From positions 1-33,082 of the forward strand of contig NZ_WXFG01000001.1 in assembly GCF_009881055.1 (NCBI RefSeq): a stretch of 33,082 bases of DNA, read 5' to 3'. The first letter of the stretch is position 1; every line of letters begins with the position of its first letter. A model generated the notes under the pieces. That model did not search any database and had not been told where the DNA came from. It saw only the letters and a program-made list of their open reading frames with translations. A program made the position numbers and the translations under genes. This document shows, in pieces, positions 7,617 to 16,773 of the stretch. The stretch comes from Peptoclostridium sp. (lineage in GTDB: Bacteria > Bacillota > Clostridia > Peptostreptococcales > Peptostreptococcaceae).

Positions 7617-8675
7617 ATGGCTAAGATTTTGATGAAAGGCAACGAGGCTGTAGCTAAAGCGGCTATAGAGGCGGGCTGCAGATATTTCTTCGGATATCCA
7701 ATAACTCCGCAAAACGAAATACCAGAATACATGTCAAAAGAGCTTCCTAAGATAGGTGGAGTTTATCTTCAGGCTGAGTCGGAAGTTTCTGCAATAAACA
7801 TGATATACGGTGGAGCAGGTACAGGAACAAGAGTAATGACATCTTCTTCATCTCCAGGAATCGCTCTTAAGCAGGAAGGTATAACTTATATAGCGGGAGC
7901 TGAGCTTCCTTGCGTTATAGTTAACATGATGAGAGGCGGCCCAGGACTAGGCGGAATACAGCCATCACAAGCAGACTACTTCATGTCTACTAGAGGAGGC
8001 GGAAACGGAGACTACAGAACTCCAGTATTCGCTCCGGCTTCTATACAAGAGGCTGTTGATATGACTATGGAAGCTTTCGATGTAGCTGATTACTACAGAA
8101 CTCCTGTCATGGTAGTTGCAGACGGTATGATAGGTCAGATGATGGAGCCGGTTGAATTCAAAGCTCCTAAAAAGAGAGAGCTTCCTGCCAAGGATTGGGC
8201 TACAACAGGAACTAAGGGCGAAAGAAAGCCTAACATAATAAACTCGCTATTCCTTGACCCTCAAGAGCTGGAAGACCACAACTTCAAACTTGCAGAAAAA
8301 TATGCCAAAATAGAGGCAAATGAAGTTCAATACGAAATGTACAAGACTGAGGATGCTGAGCTTGTATTCGTAGCTTATGGAACTACTTCAAGAATAGTTA
8401 AAAACGTCGTTGAAGAGCTAAGAGCAGAAGGCGTTAAGGCTGGACTTATAAGGCCTAAGACTATATGGCCGTTCCCGTTCAAAGCATTCGACGAAATACC
8501 TGCAGCGAAGAACCTGCTTACAGTTGAAATGTCTATGGGACAAATGCTAGAAGACGTTCAGATGGCTTCTAACGGAAGATGGCCAGTGTCATTCTATGGA
8601 AGAGTGGGCGGCATGATACCTACTCCTCAGGGAATCAAAGGCAAAGCGCTTGAAGTAATAGGAGGTGCGAAATAA
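7617..8675 (+). CDS. vorB: 2-oxoacid:ferredoxin oxidoreductase, alpha subunit (VorB type)
   Basis: Large subunit of the four-subunit enzyme that oxidatively decarboxylates branched-chain 2-oxoacids to acyl-CoA and reduces ferredoxin. The 352-aa product shows the family signature [15 protein letters not shown] at about residue 25 and [18 protein letters not shown] after it, which belong to the pyrimidine-binding domain; the C-terminal transketolase-like domain follows from about 240. Size and motifs fit 3-methyl-2-oxobutanoate (VOR) or 2-oxoglutarate (KOR) enzymes. The buk-ptb context favours VOR. GGAGGAAAC precedes the ATG, and its stop overlaps the next start (TAATG). Confidence 0.9.
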   Translation: MAKILMKGNEAVAKAAIEAGCRYFFGYPITPQNEIPEYMSKELPKIGGVYLQAESEVSAINMIYGGAGTGTRVMTSSSSPGIALKQEGITYIAGAELPCVIVNMMRGGPGLGGIQPSQADYFMSTRGGGNGDYRTPVFAPASIQEAVDMTMEAFDVADYYRTPVMVVADGMIGQMMEPVEFKAPKKRELPAKDWATTGTKGERKPNIINSLFLDPQELEDHNFKLAEKYAKIEANEVQYEMYKTEDAELVFVAYGTTSRIVKNVVEELRAEGVKAGLIRPKTIWPFPFKAFDEIPAAKNLLTVEMSMGQMLEDVQMASNGRWPVSFYGRVGGMIPTPQGIKGKALEVIGGAK

Positions 8676-9430
8676 TGGCAGTTGTATTCAAAAAAACACA
8701 GGGACTTACTGATGCTCAAACTCACTACTGTCCTGGATGTACTCACGGCATAATACACAGAATAACAGCTGAAGTGCTTGAAGAGCTAGGAGTGCTTGGA
8801 GAAACTATAGGTGTTGCTCCTGTTGGCTGCGCAGTTCTTGCATATAACTACTTCAACTGTGATATGCACGAGGCGGCTCACGGTAGAGCCCCTGCCGTTG
8901 CTACAGGCGTTAAGAGAATATTCCCTGACAAGGTAGTATTCACATATCAGGGAGACGGAGACCTTGCATCGATTGGTGCGGCTGAAATAGTTCATGCTGC
9001 TGCAAGGGGCGAGAAGATAACTACAATATTCGTAAACAACGCAATATACGGAATGACTGGCGGACAGATGGCTCCGACTACTCTTCCGGGACAAAAGGCC
9101 ACGACTGCTCCTTACGGAAGAGATGTTGACCACTGCGGTTACCCGATAAGAGTTTCTGAAATGCTTTCAACTCTTACAGGTGCTGCTTTTGTTGAGAGGG
9201 TTTCAGTAAACACTCCGGCTAACGTAAGAAAAGCCAAGGCTGCCATAAAGAAAGCTTTCCAAACTCAGCTTGAAGGAAAAGGCTTCAGCATAGTAGAAGT
9301 TCTTTCTACTTGTCCAACTAACTGGGGACTTCATCCGTTAGACTCTCTAAAGTGGCTTGAAGAAAACATGATGCCATATTATCCACTTGGGAACTTTAGA
9401 GATCCAGCTAAAGAAGGGGAGGTAAAATAA
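8675..9430 (+). CDS. vorA: 2-oxoacid:ferredoxin oxidoreductase, beta (TPP-binding) subunit
   Basis: Thiamine pyrophosphate subunit, 251 aa. [12 protein letters not shown] near residue 18 is the CPGC motif of the family. The TPP/magnesium motif runs from GDGDLASIG at about 93 to [11 protein letters not shown] at about 122. Start overlaps the vorB stop by one base. Its product acts as a heteromer with VorB, VorD and the gamma subunit in the cytoplasm. Confidence 0.92.
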   Translation: MAVVFKKTQGLTDAQTHYCPGCTHGIIHRITAEVLEELGVLGETIGVAPVGCAVLAYNYFNCDMHEAAHGRAPAVATGVKRIFPDKVVFTYQGDGDLASIGAAEIVHAAARGEKITTIFVNNAIYGMTGGQMAPTTLPGQKATTAPYGRDVDHCGYPIRVSEMLSTLTGAAFVERVSVNTPANVRKAKAAIKKAFQTQLEGKGFSIVEVLSTCPTNWGLHPLDSLKWLEENMMPYYPLGNFRDPAKEGEVK

Positions 9431-9431
9431 T

Positions 9432-9974
9432 ATGGCTACAGAAAAAATAATATCTGCAGGATTCGGCGGACAGGGCGTAATGTCACTTGGAATGCTTATA
9501 ACTTATGCGGGAATGCTTGAAAACAAAGAGGTTTCATGGCTTCCTTCATACGGACCAGAAATGCGTGGAGGTACAGCAAACTGCTCGGTTGTAGTTTCAG
9601 ACCAGCCGGTTGGCTCTCCTATAATAAATGACGATGCCACTAGCGCAATAATAATGAACCTTCCTTCGCTAGTGAAATTCGAAAACAGTGTAGTTCCTGG
9701 AGGAAAGCTGTTCATAAACTCTTCTCTAATAACTAAGAAGATAGAAAGAGACGATGTTCAGGTATACTACGTGCCTTGCAACGACCTGGCACTTGAGCTT
9801 GGAAACCCTAAGGTTGCCAACATGGTTATGCTTGGAGCGTTCCTTGAGGCTACAGGGCTTGTTGAAATGGAATCTGTAATAGAAGCCTTCAAGAAGGTTT
9901 TCGGACCAAGCAAAGAAAAGCTTATACCTCTTAACACAGAGGCGATCAAAAAAGGTCAGGAAGCTATAAAATAA
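9432..9974 (+). CDS. vorC: 2-oxoacid:ferredoxin oxidoreductase, gamma subunit
   Basis: 180-aa gamma subunit. N-terminal GFGGQGVMSLGMLITYAGM is the glycine-rich, CoA-domain signature of the POR_gamma family, and SYGPEMRGGTANCSV is the second conserved stretch. It starts 2 nt after vorA and ends the operon at a strong terminator. Gene letters for VOR subunits vary between databases; the subunit type is certain, the letter is not. Confidence 0.92.
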   Translation: MATEKIISAGFGGQGVMSLGMLITYAGMLENKEVSWLPSYGPEMRGGTANCSVVVSDQPVGSPIINDDATSAIIMNLPSLVKFENSVVPGGKLFINSSLITKKIERDDVQVYYVPCNDLALELGNPKVANMVMLGAFLEATGLVEMESVIEAFKKVFGPSKEKLIPLNTEAIKKGQEAIK

Positions 9975-9989
9975 TCCTCTATAAAATAT

Positions 9990-10037
9990 AAAAAAAGAAA
10001 GGCAGTCTGAAAGAAAGTGGGCTGCCTTTCTTTTTTT
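9990..10037 (+). terminator. Terminator of the vor operon
   Basis: A 16-nt arm (9990-10005, ending GGCAG) pairs with 10022-10037 (starting CTGCC) and the right arm is itself a T tract. Strong intrinsic terminator; the A-rich left arm would also serve the other strand. Confidence 0.92.
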
Positions 10038-10223
10038 ATTTCATGTCCTGAAGCAATTGCTTAAAAATATTTCATTTTTCTGAATCATATATATTTATTC
10101 AGCTGTAGTGTTGTTCTTACAACACTAAGGTAGGAAGTAGATGAGTTTGATTATGATATAACTATTAAAAATAATTCATGGGATGAACGGAGAATAAAAA
10201 AATTGTCATTGATGAAATAAAAG
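10038..10223. other. Gene-free stretch with a 9-bp hairpin and a degraded reading frame
   Basis: From 9975 to 10407 there is no convincing gene. TAGTGTTGT (10106-10114) and ACAACACTA (10119-10127) form a perfect 9-bp hairpin with loop TCTT and no T tract. Just after it, a start-less frame at about 10132-10221 translates to DEFDYDITIKNNSWDERRIK, which looks like ordinary protein and may be the remnant of a lost gene. I recognise no family. Confidence 0.4.
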
Positions 10224-10253
10224 TTGCATATCAACATGTGAAGGGTATATAAT
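10224..10253 (+). promoter_or_regulatory. Sigma-A type promoter for the yitT-family gene
   Basis: TTGCAT at 10224-10229 and TATAAT at 10248-10253 are separated by 18 bp. The implied leader is about 145 nt before the ATG at 10408. No known riboswitch fold was recognised in that leader. Confidence 0.65.
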
Positions 10254-10407
10254 CAATATGTGAAATACATAGTATTTGCAACACACAAAAAGTGTGCCAT
10301 GCGACACGGCAGAAAACACCCAAAACAATGTACTTTTATAAATACACCAAAATGCAGGAAAATTTGCAATTGCATGCTTTGTCTTATATCAAAAGGAGAT
10401 GAATCTA

Positions 10408-11247
10408 ATGGTATCCCCCATGAGGATATTAGGAATGATACTCGGAAACATTTTTTGCGCGCTGGCCATTAACGGTTTTCTGGCGCCGCACAAGCTTCTC
10501 AGTGGAGGAGTAGGTGGTATAGCCATACTTCTCAACGCCACAACAGGAATCCAAATTGGTCTTACGGTATTCTTAATGAACCTTCCACTATTTCTAGTCT
10601 CATACAGGAAGCTCGACAGAGAATTCACGCTCTACAGCTTTATAAATATGATGCTGTTCTCATTTACTCTGCTATTCACATCAAACCTATTCAGACAATT
10701 TACCGTAGATGATATATTGTTAAGTGCTGTATTTGGAGGAATATTCAATGGTCTAGGGATGGGCTTGACATTTAAAAGCAGATCCTCCCAGGGAGGAACC
10801 GACATAATAGCCGCTTTTATAAAGAAAAAGTGGAACATAAAGATAACCAATGTGCTTATGGGAGCTAATCTTATTATAGTATCCATAGGAGGAGCCGCAT
10901 TTGGAGCGGAAAGGGCAATGTATACGCTCATAGCCATGTATGTCGCATATCAGGTGGTTGACAAGGTGCAGCTCATGTTCAACAACAAGCTTTCAGTAAT
11001 GATAATTTCTCAAAAATCAGAGGAGCTCTCAAGCGAGATAATGGACGAAATAGGGCGCGGGGTTACATTCTTCAAGGCAGAAGGCGCATATTCAGGAAGC
11101 GACCAGAAGGTGGTATACAGCATAGTAAACTCAAGTGAGCTGCAAAAACTAAGAACCATAGTTAGCAGGGTAGACCCGAATGCGTTCATGAGTGTCAACG
11201 AGGCAACTGAAGTGAGAGGCAGAGGCTTCAAAGAGAGTCTCATATAG
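10408..11247 (+). CDS. YitT family membrane protein (DUF161/DUF2179)
   Basis: Integral membrane protein of unknown function, about 279 aa. Several hydrophobic segments lie between residues 5 and 170, interspersed with glycine-rich turns (NGFLAPHKLLSGGVGGIAIL, RSSQGGTDIIAAF) that are typical of the family, followed by a soluble C-terminal DUF2179 domain of about 90 residues (VTFFKAEGAYSG onward). An ATG at 10399 is also in frame but lies directly on AAGGAG; ATG 10408 has proper spacing. It stands alone between two terminators, with its own promoter. Confidence 0.88.
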   Translation: MVSPMRILGMILGNIFCALAINGFLAPHKLLSGGVGGIAILLNATTGIQIGLTVFLMNLPLFLVSYRKLDREFTLYSFINMMLFSFTLLFTSNLFRQFTVDDILLSAVFGGIFNGLGMGLTFKSRSSQGGTDIIAAFIKKKWNIKITNVLMGANLIIVSIGGAAFGAERAMYTLIAMYVAYQVVDKVQLMFNNKLSVMIISQKSEELSSEIMDEIGRGVTFFKAEGAYSGSDQKVVYSIVNSSELQKLRTIVSRVDPNAFMSVNEATEVRGRGFKESLI

Positions 11248-11351
11248 TGTGCAAGTCCATAAAACGTGAATCGTGAATTCATCGTTAAAATAAAGTCTAA
11301 AAATGATATTATAATCAGTGCTTGATGTGGAAATAAAAGTGGATATATGCT

Positions 11352-11393
11352 AAAATAAATAAAGGGATTTGATTCCCTTTATTTATTTTTTGT
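11352..11393 (+). terminator. Terminator between the yitT-family gene and glmM
   Basis: A perfect 16-bp stem (11352-11367 with 11374-11389) and 6-nt loop are followed by more T residues. It ends yitT transcription. A possible promoter (TTGATG about 11321, TATGCT about 11345) lies upstream of it, so it could also act as an attenuator for glmM. Confidence 0.88.
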
Positions 11394-11420
11394 AGTTAGT
11401 TTTGAAGGGAGAAGTTCAAA

Positions 11421-12767
11421 ATGAGAAAGTATTTTGGGACTGACGGAGTAAGGGGAATAGCCAACAAGGAGCTTACCTGCGAGCTGGCATACAGCCTTGG
11501 CAAGGCTGGCGCATATGTGCTTGGCAAAGGCAAGGAAAAGCTAAAGGTGCTTGTTGGAAAGGACACTAGAATATCAGGAGACATGCTCGAGTCTGCGCTC
11601 TGTGCAGGGCTTATGTCTGCAGGCGCCGAGGTGGTATGCCTTGGAGTTGTCCCAACACCCGCGGTTGCATATCTTAACAGGAAATACTCTGCTGATTGCG
11701 GCGTTGTGATATCTGCATCGCACAATCCCATGGAATATAACGGCATTAAATTTTTCAACAGCGAAGGCTACAAGCTTTCTGACGAAATAGAGCATGAAAT
11801 AGAAGCGCTTATGGAAAAAATGGAGGATATAGAGTTTGTTCCGCTTGGTGAAAAGATAGGCTATAGGACCATAGAGGACAATTCTATAAGGGATTACGCG
11901 AGCTATCTTGAATCAATAGCTGAAAGCAGACTGGACGGCCTAAAGGTCGTGCTTGACTGTGCCAACGGCGCGGCATACCAGGTGGCTCCGCTTGTATTCA
12001 AGGAGCTTGGAGCCAGCGTTGAGCTGATTAACGCGAGCCCTGACGGCACTAACATTAATGTGGAGTGTGGTTCTACTCATCCCTTTGGCCTTTCAAAGCG
12101 AGTTGTGGAAACCGGCGCCGATATGGGTTTTGCATATGACGGTGATGCAGACAGGCTTATAGCGGTTGACAGCTGTGGAAACATAGTAAACGGAGACCAT
12201 ATAATGGCTATATGTGGCAGGCATCTCAAGGAAGAGGGCAAGCTTAAGGGCGATACGATTGTAGTTACAGTTATGAGCAACATAGGTCTTCATAAGGCGG
12301 CAAAAAATTCTGAAATAAAACTTGTCCAGACAAACGTCGGAGACAGGTATGTGCTTGAAGAAATGCTCAGAAGCGGTTATAATCTAGGTGGAGAGCAGTC
12401 TGGTCATCTTATATTCCTTGATTACAATACAACAGGTGACGGAGTGTTAAGCTCATTGCTCCTCGCGTCAATAGTAAAGCAGGAAGGCAAATCTATTTCG
12501 GAGCTTGCGTCTGCAATGACTGTGTATCCGCAAGTGCTTGTGAATGCGAAGGTTAAGAATGAAAACAAGTCAAGTTTTATGGAAGATGACGTGATTAAAG
12601 GTGAAATTCAAAAAATTGAAAACTTGATGAGCGGAAATGGAAGGGTGCTTATAAGGCCTTCCGGAACAGAGCCGCTTGTGAGGGTAATGCTTGAAGGAAG
12701 TGAAGAAGGTCAGCTTATGGATTTGGCTAAGGGGCTTGCAAGTATAATAGAGTCCAGAATGGCATAG
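11421..12767 (+). CDS. glmM: Phosphoglucosamine mutase
   Basis: Converts glucosamine-6-phosphate to glucosamine-1-phosphate on the way to UDP-GlcNAc and peptidoglycan. The 448-aa product has the phosphoserine loop [15 protein letters not shown] (active Ser100), the magnesium loop DGDADR near 240 and the phosphate loop [12 protein letters not shown] near 415, and is full length. GGGAGAAG precedes the ATG. It is followed by the ribozyme-controlled glmS, so consecutive steps of the pathway are adjacent. In other Firmicutes GlmM binds CdaA; here the genes are separated. Confidence 0.96.
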   Translation: MRKYFGTDGVRGIANKELTCELAYSLGKAGAYVLGKGKEKLKVLVGKDTRISGDMLESALCAGLMSAGAEVVCLGVVPTPAVAYLNRKYSADCGVVISASHNPMEYNGIKFFNSEGYKLSDEIEHEIEALMEKMEDIEFVPLGEKIGYRTIEDNSIRDYASYLESIAESRLDGLKVVLDCANGAAYQVAPLVFKELGASVELINASPDGTNINVECGSTHPFGLSKRVVETGADMGFAYDGDADRLIAVDSCGNIVNGDHIMAICGRHLKEEGKLKGDTIVVTVMSNIGLHKAAKNSEIKLVQTNVGDRYVLEEMLRSGYNLGGEQSGHLIFLDYNTTGDGVLSSLLLASIVKQEGKSISELASAMTVYPQVLVNAKVKNENKSSFMEDDVIKGEIQKIENLMSGNGRVLIRPSGTEPLVRVMLEGSEEGQLMDLAKGLASIIESRMA

Positions 12768-12784
12768 TCCAAATATATAAAATG

Positions 12785-12950
12785 CAGCCTTACGGCTGCA
12801 TAGCGCCTGGACTTGGCTATGCCAAGTTGACGAGGATCGGGATTATCGAATTATCGGCGGATGTCCCGGCGGCTTTTCACGGCCGAAAAAGGTCCAGCAA
12901 ATAGCCAGAGTGATCTGGCGGACAAAACGGACTGGGTGATGCTGACTTTC
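12785..12950 (+). ncRNA. glmS ribozyme (glucosamine-6-phosphate-activated self-cleaving RNA)
   Basis: Upstream of glmS the conserved core is plain: AGCGCCTGGACTTGGC, GTTGACGAGGATCGGGATTA, TCGAATTATCGGCGGATG and TCCCGGCGGC. Self-cleavage is expected between A12802 and G12803. GlcN6P acts as cofactor, so cleavage lowers glmS expression when product is abundant (established for this class). A separate hairpin (GCAGCC/GGCTGC) lies just 5' of the cleavage site. The 3' limit is approximate. Confidence 0.93.
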
Positions 12951-12999
12951 TCCTTAAATATATTAACCATAATATCTAAATTTTAAGGAGGAGTTTTTT

Positions 13000-14826
13000 A
13001 TGTGTGGAATAGTAGGTTATGTTGGAAGCAAGAAGGCGACGGATGTAATACTCAGCGGGCTTAGCAAGCTTGAGTATAGAGGCTATGACTCAGCAGGCGT
13101 TGCCATAAACACAGGATCAGAGCTTGTTATAAGAAAATATGCGGGAAGGCTTTCGGTGCTTGAGCAGGAGCTTGAGAAAGAGCCCGTTGAAGGCAGCCTT
13201 GGTATAGGCCATATAAGGTGGGCTACTCACGGCGTGCCAACAGTTGTCAACTCGCACCCCCATACAAACATGAATGACACTATAGCCGTAGTACACAACG
13301 GCATAATAGAAAACTACATGCAGCTTAAAGATGATTTAATAGAAAAAGGCTATGTGTTCAAGTCTGAAACAGATACAGAAGTGCTTGCGCATCTGATAGA
13401 CTACTACTACAAGGGCGACCTTTTTGATGCGGTCCACAAGGTCCTTGGAGTTGTCAGAGGATCATATGCAATAGGTGCAATCATAAAGGATGAGCCAGGA
13501 AAGCTTGTCGCTGCAAGGAAGGACAGCCCTCTCATAGTAGGGCTGGGAGATGGAGAAAACTTCATAGCGTCAGACATACCTGCGCTGCTAAACTATACAA
13601 GAGACGTGTACCTCATAGCTGATGGCGAGATGGTGGAGCTTACAAAGGAAGGCGTCAAGGTTTACGATTCGGCCAAAAACTTGGTAGCCAAAGAGGTTAT
13701 GCACGTTGAGTGGGATGTAGAGGCGGCTTCAAAAGGCGGCTACGAGCACTTCATGCTAAAGGAGATACACGAGCAGCCAAAGAGCATAACAGAGACACTC
13801 ACTAAGAGGCTGGACGACAAAGGCTTTATAAAGCTGGACGACATTCGCCTTACAAGAGAGCAGCTTGAAGACATAAGCAAGATATATATAGTGGCTTGCG
13901 GCACAGCATATCATGCAGGCCTTGTGGGAAGATACGCGATTGAAAAGTTCGTCAAGATACCAGTCGAGGTGGACATAGCATCGGAATTCAGATACAGAGA
14001 TCCTTTTGTTGACGACAAGACTCTGGTTATAATAGTAAGCCAGTCAGGGGAGACTCTAGACACGCTAGCGGCTCTAAAGCACGCAAAGAAGAAGGGCGCG
14101 AGGATACTTTCAATAACAAACGTGCTTGGCTCTTCAATTGCAAGGGAGTCTGACGATGTGTTCTACACATGGGCTGGTCCTGAAATAGCAGTTGCCTCTA
14201 CAAAGGCGTACATTACACAGCTTGTTTCGTTCTACATGATAGCTCTTGATATGGCGTTAAAGCTTGGAAGAATGGACGAGAAGGAATACAAGAGGATAAT
14301 AGAAGAGATAAAGCTGACATCAGGCAAGGTGCAGCAGATAATAGAGCAGGATTCAAAGCTGGAAGAGATAGCAAAGGCAATAATGGACAAGCAGCACGGA
14401 TTTTTCCTTGGAAGAGGTCTTGACTACAATACTGCAATGGAAGGCTCGCTAAAGATGAAAGAGGTTTCCTACATGCATACTGAGGCTTTCGCGGGAGGCG
14501 AACTCAAGCACGGCTCAATAGCGCTTATAGAGGAGGGAACTCCTGTAATAGGGATAGCAAGCCAGGAGAATCTGTTCGAAAAGATAGTATCCAACATGAA
14601 GGAAGTAAAGGCAAGAGGAGCGTTCGTAGTGGCAATAGTTCAGGAAGGCAACACAGAGGTTGAAAAGGTTGCTGACATGACATTCTACATCCCTAAGGTG
14701 GACAGCTTGCTTGCAAGCATACTCACAGTAGTGCCGCTTCAGCTTATAGCATACCATGTGTCAGTGCTAAGAGGCTGCGATGTAGATAAGCCAAGGAACT
14801 TGGCCAAATCAGTTACAGTTGAATAA
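13000..14826 (+). CDS. glmS: Glutamine--fructose-6-phosphate aminotransferase (isomerizing)
   Basis: Makes glucosamine-6-phosphate from fructose-6-phosphate and glutamine, the first committed step of amino sugar synthesis. The 608-aa product has the N-terminal glutaminase domain with nucleophile Cys2 (MCGIVGYVGS) and GHIRWATHG near 74, then two SIS domains (CGTAYHAG, SQSGETLDT) and the conserved C-terminus PRNLAKSVTVE. AAGGAGGAG precedes the ATG. It is regulated by the ribozyme in its leader and ended by a strong terminator. Confidence 0.97.
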   Translation: MCGIVGYVGSKKATDVILSGLSKLEYRGYDSAGVAINTGSELVIRKYAGRLSVLEQELEKEPVEGSLGIGHIRWATHGVPTVVNSHPHTNMNDTIAVVHNGIIENYMQLKDDLIEKGYVFKSETDTEVLAHLIDYYYKGDLFDAVHKVLGVVRGSYAIGAIIKDEPGKLVAARKDSPLIVGLGDGENFIASDIPALLNYTRDVYLIADGEMVELTKEGVKVYDSAKNLVAKEVMHVEWDVEAASKGGYEHFMLKEIHEQPKSITETLTKRLDDKGFIKLDDIRLTREQLEDISKIYIVACGTAYHAGLVGRYAIEKFVKIPVEVDIASEFRYRDPFVDDKTLVIIVSQSGETLDTLAALKHAKKKGARILSITNVLGSSIARESDDVFYTWAGPEIAVASTKAYITQLVSFYMIALDMALKLGRMDEKEYKRIIEEIKLTSGKVQQIIEQDSKLEEIAKAIMDKQHGFFLGRGLDYNTAMEGSLKMKEVSYMHTEAFAGGELKHGSIALIEEGTPVIGIASQENLFEKIVSNMKEVKARGAFVVAIVQEGNTEVEKVADMTFYIPKVDSLLASILTVVPLQLIAYHVSVLRGCDVDKPRNLAKSVTVE

Positions 14827-14836
14827 TTTAAATCCC

Positions 14837-14868
14837 AAGAACCAGGCATATTCGCCTGGTTCTTTTTT
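14837..14868 (+). terminator. Terminator of glmS
   Basis: AAGAACCAGGC pairs perfectly with GCCTGGTTCTT around the loop ATATTC, followed by a T run. Confidence 0.93.
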
Positions 14869-14978
14869 GTTTTCAGGCGAAAATGGGTATAGGTGTATTG
14901 TTGAAGTTGCATAATATACTGCAGCATGTAAGTTTTCGACTAGCTTATGAAATAATGTGGATATGGAGGGAGAGGCAT

Positions 14979-15554
14979 ATGGAGACTATGAAAAGAAATC
15001 TAGGGCCTGTAATCGGGCTCTATCCAACACCCGTGACAGTTGTTGGCACTGAAAGCGGAGGCAGGGCCAACTGGATGGTAATTGCACACATAGGACTCAT
15101 AGGGCGCGACAGCATAATGCTCAGCGTCAGAAAGACACACTATTCCAACGAAGCTATAATGGAGAACAAGGCGGCATCCGTAAATCTCATAAGGAGTGAC
15201 ATGATAAAGGCGGCTGATTATGCAGGTATGGTTTCGGGAAAAGATGAGGACAAGTCGGATATTTTCGAATATTATCATGGGACACTAAAGGGCGCGCCGC
15301 TTATAAACAACTCTCCTCTTTCAATGGAGTGTGAGGTAATCGACATATACGACACAGATACTCACAGCAATTATGTTCTCAGGGTGGTCAACACTTATGC
15401 CGATGAGGATGTGCTTGACGAGGCGGGAAACATAGATTATGAGAAGGTGGCTCCGGTGCTTTTTGAAATGCCGCAGGGAACTTACATGTCGTCAGGCAGA
15501 AGCATAGGCAAATGCTGGGATGAGGGCAAGGGATACGAGATTAAAAACAGATAG
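14979..15554 (+). CDS. Flavin reductase-like / flavoredoxin family protein
   Basis: 191-aa protein of the FMN-binding split-barrel type. MKRNLGPVIGLYPTPVTVVG and the following RANWMVIAHIGLIGRDSIML fit the N-terminal FMN-binding strands of flavin reductase-like domain proteins, and DYAGMVSGKDEDKSD and PLSMECEVIDI fit the middle. ATG 14979 has GGAGGG 8 nt upstream; the longer open frame to 14883 lacks one. It probably transfers electrons through FMN, but the partner cannot be told. It is monocistronic, with its own terminator. Confidence 0.82.
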   Translation: METMKRNLGPVIGLYPTPVTVVGTESGGRANWMVIAHIGLIGRDSIMLSVRKTHYSNEAIMENKAASVNLIRSDMIKAADYAGMVSGKDEDKSDIFEYYHGTLKGAPLINNSPLSMECEVIDIYDTDTHSNYVLRVVNTYADEDVLDEAGNIDYEKVAPVLFEMPQGTYMSSGRSIGKCWDEGKGYEIKNR

Positions 15555-15565
15555 CAGATAAAGCG

Positions 15566-15606
15566 AAATGTCCAGAAAATAGGCGATTTATTTTCCGGGC
15601 ATTTTT
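15566..15606 (+). terminator. Terminator after the flavin reductase-like gene
   Basis: AAATGTCC pairs with GGGCATTT and, inside, GAAAATA with TATTTTC around GGCGATT; T residues follow. Confidence 0.82.
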
Positions 15607-15681
15607 GATTTTATTCATTATTTGCAAGCATTTCATCCGGGAATGTACTATAATATGAGATGATGGAGGTGGTTGTGCCAA

Positions 15682-16773
15682 ATGTTTTCGAATAGTACAA
15701 TGACAATTGTCATGCTTAGCATATACGCTTTGCTGACACTGAATGCGGCGATTTTCTTCGCTACAATAGCCTTGGCCATTAAAGACAAGTTTGCCAGGAA
15801 AAAGTATGAGCATGCATGTGCAAGACTAAAAGCCCATTTAGAGGCGTACATAGAAGATGAGGGCCGCGCTGAAGAGCTCATATGTCAAATGGACGGAGTT
15901 CACAGCAGACGCGTAGTGCTGGATATGCTGCTTGAGCATGCACGAAATTCAAATAGCTCACAAAGCGACAAGTTTGAAAGGCTAGGGTATGTTGATGCCG
16001 CTATAGACCATGCAAAAAAAAGCCTGAATTTTGACATCATAAAGCAAATATGCATAATGAAATCTCCAAAGGCATTCGATGTGCTTATGGAAGGTTCGAA
16101 CTCCGAAGATTTTGAGCTGAAATACATGTGCTATTATGCACTGTCGCTTATTCCGCTTTCGCAGGCACAGACGGACATGTTTGTCCAAAAGCTTGTGGCT
16201 TCAAGCATATTAAGGGACAGGATAATTGAGATGATAGACAATCTTGACCTGGACATGGAGAGGTATTTGAATCTGCTGGAGATGCAATCCTCCGAAATCG
16301 GCAAGACTGTTTTCATAAGAGTTCTGAAAGGCAAGCAGGGGATGGAGAATGAGTCAAATTCAGACAGGCTCCTTAAATATCTAGGCGATACGAAAGAAGT
16401 CAGGCTTGCTGCCGTACTTGCACTTGCGGCTACGGGAAGTGCCAAATATTTCGACAATCTTATGGAACTGTACAGGAGAGAAGGCGAATGGGAGGTGAGA
16501 GCAGCCATTGCCAAATCCATGCACGACTTTTCAAGATGCGGAGCAGATGTCGTTGAGGCGCTGAAGGTTATGACTTACGACGAGGCATGGTGGGTCAGAT
16601 ACAATGCAGTCGATGTGCTTGCAAAGCTTGGAGTCGATGGCATAAGTGCTCTTGTGGACATATCTCTGAGCAAGCGCGATGCTGCTGTATCGGCTCTGGC
16701 GTACGGAGCTCTCAATTCAAACCAGGCAGTTTATTATACTGTAAAGGAATACGGGGTGGTAAGCGATGACTGA
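15682..16773 (+). CDS. Membrane-anchored HEAT-repeat protein
   Basis: About 363 aa. One N-terminal transmembrane segment (roughly residues 8-30, IVMLSIYALLTLNAAIFFAT), then an all-helical body whose C-terminal half shows HEAT-like repeats (VRLAAVLALAATGSAKYFDN, VRAAIAKSMHDFSRCGADVV, VRYNAVDVLAKLGVDGISAL). It probably works as a scaffold. It overlaps the next gene, a glycosyltransferase, by 8 bp, so the two products likely act together in export or assembly of a surface polysaccharide (inference). TTG 15673, nearer GGAGGTGG, is an alternative start. A TATAAT box lies at 15649-15654. Confidence 0.78.
   Translation: MFSNSTMTIVMLSIYALLTLNAAIFFATIALAIKDKFARKKYEHACARLKAHLEAYIEDEGRAEELICQMDGVHSRRVVLDMLLEHARNSNSSQSDKFERLGYVDAAIDHAKKSLNFDIIKQICIMKSPKAFDVLMEGSNSEDFELKYMCYYALSLIPLSQAQTDMFVQKLVASSILRDRIIEMIDNLDLDMERYLNLLEMQSSEIGKTVFIRVLKGKQGMENESNSDRLLKYLGDTKEVRLAAVLALAATGSAKYFDNLMELYRREGEWEVRAAIAKSMHDFSRCGADVVEALKVMTYDEAWWVRYNAVDVLAKLGVDGISALVDISLSKRDAAVSALAYGALNSNQAVYYTVKEYGVVSDD

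Noticed and set aside
10260..10472. 70-aa open frame starting GTG with several Cys residues
   Set aside because: It overlaps the well-supported YitT-family start out of frame, has no ribosome site and no family-like pattern; it lies in the promoter leader.
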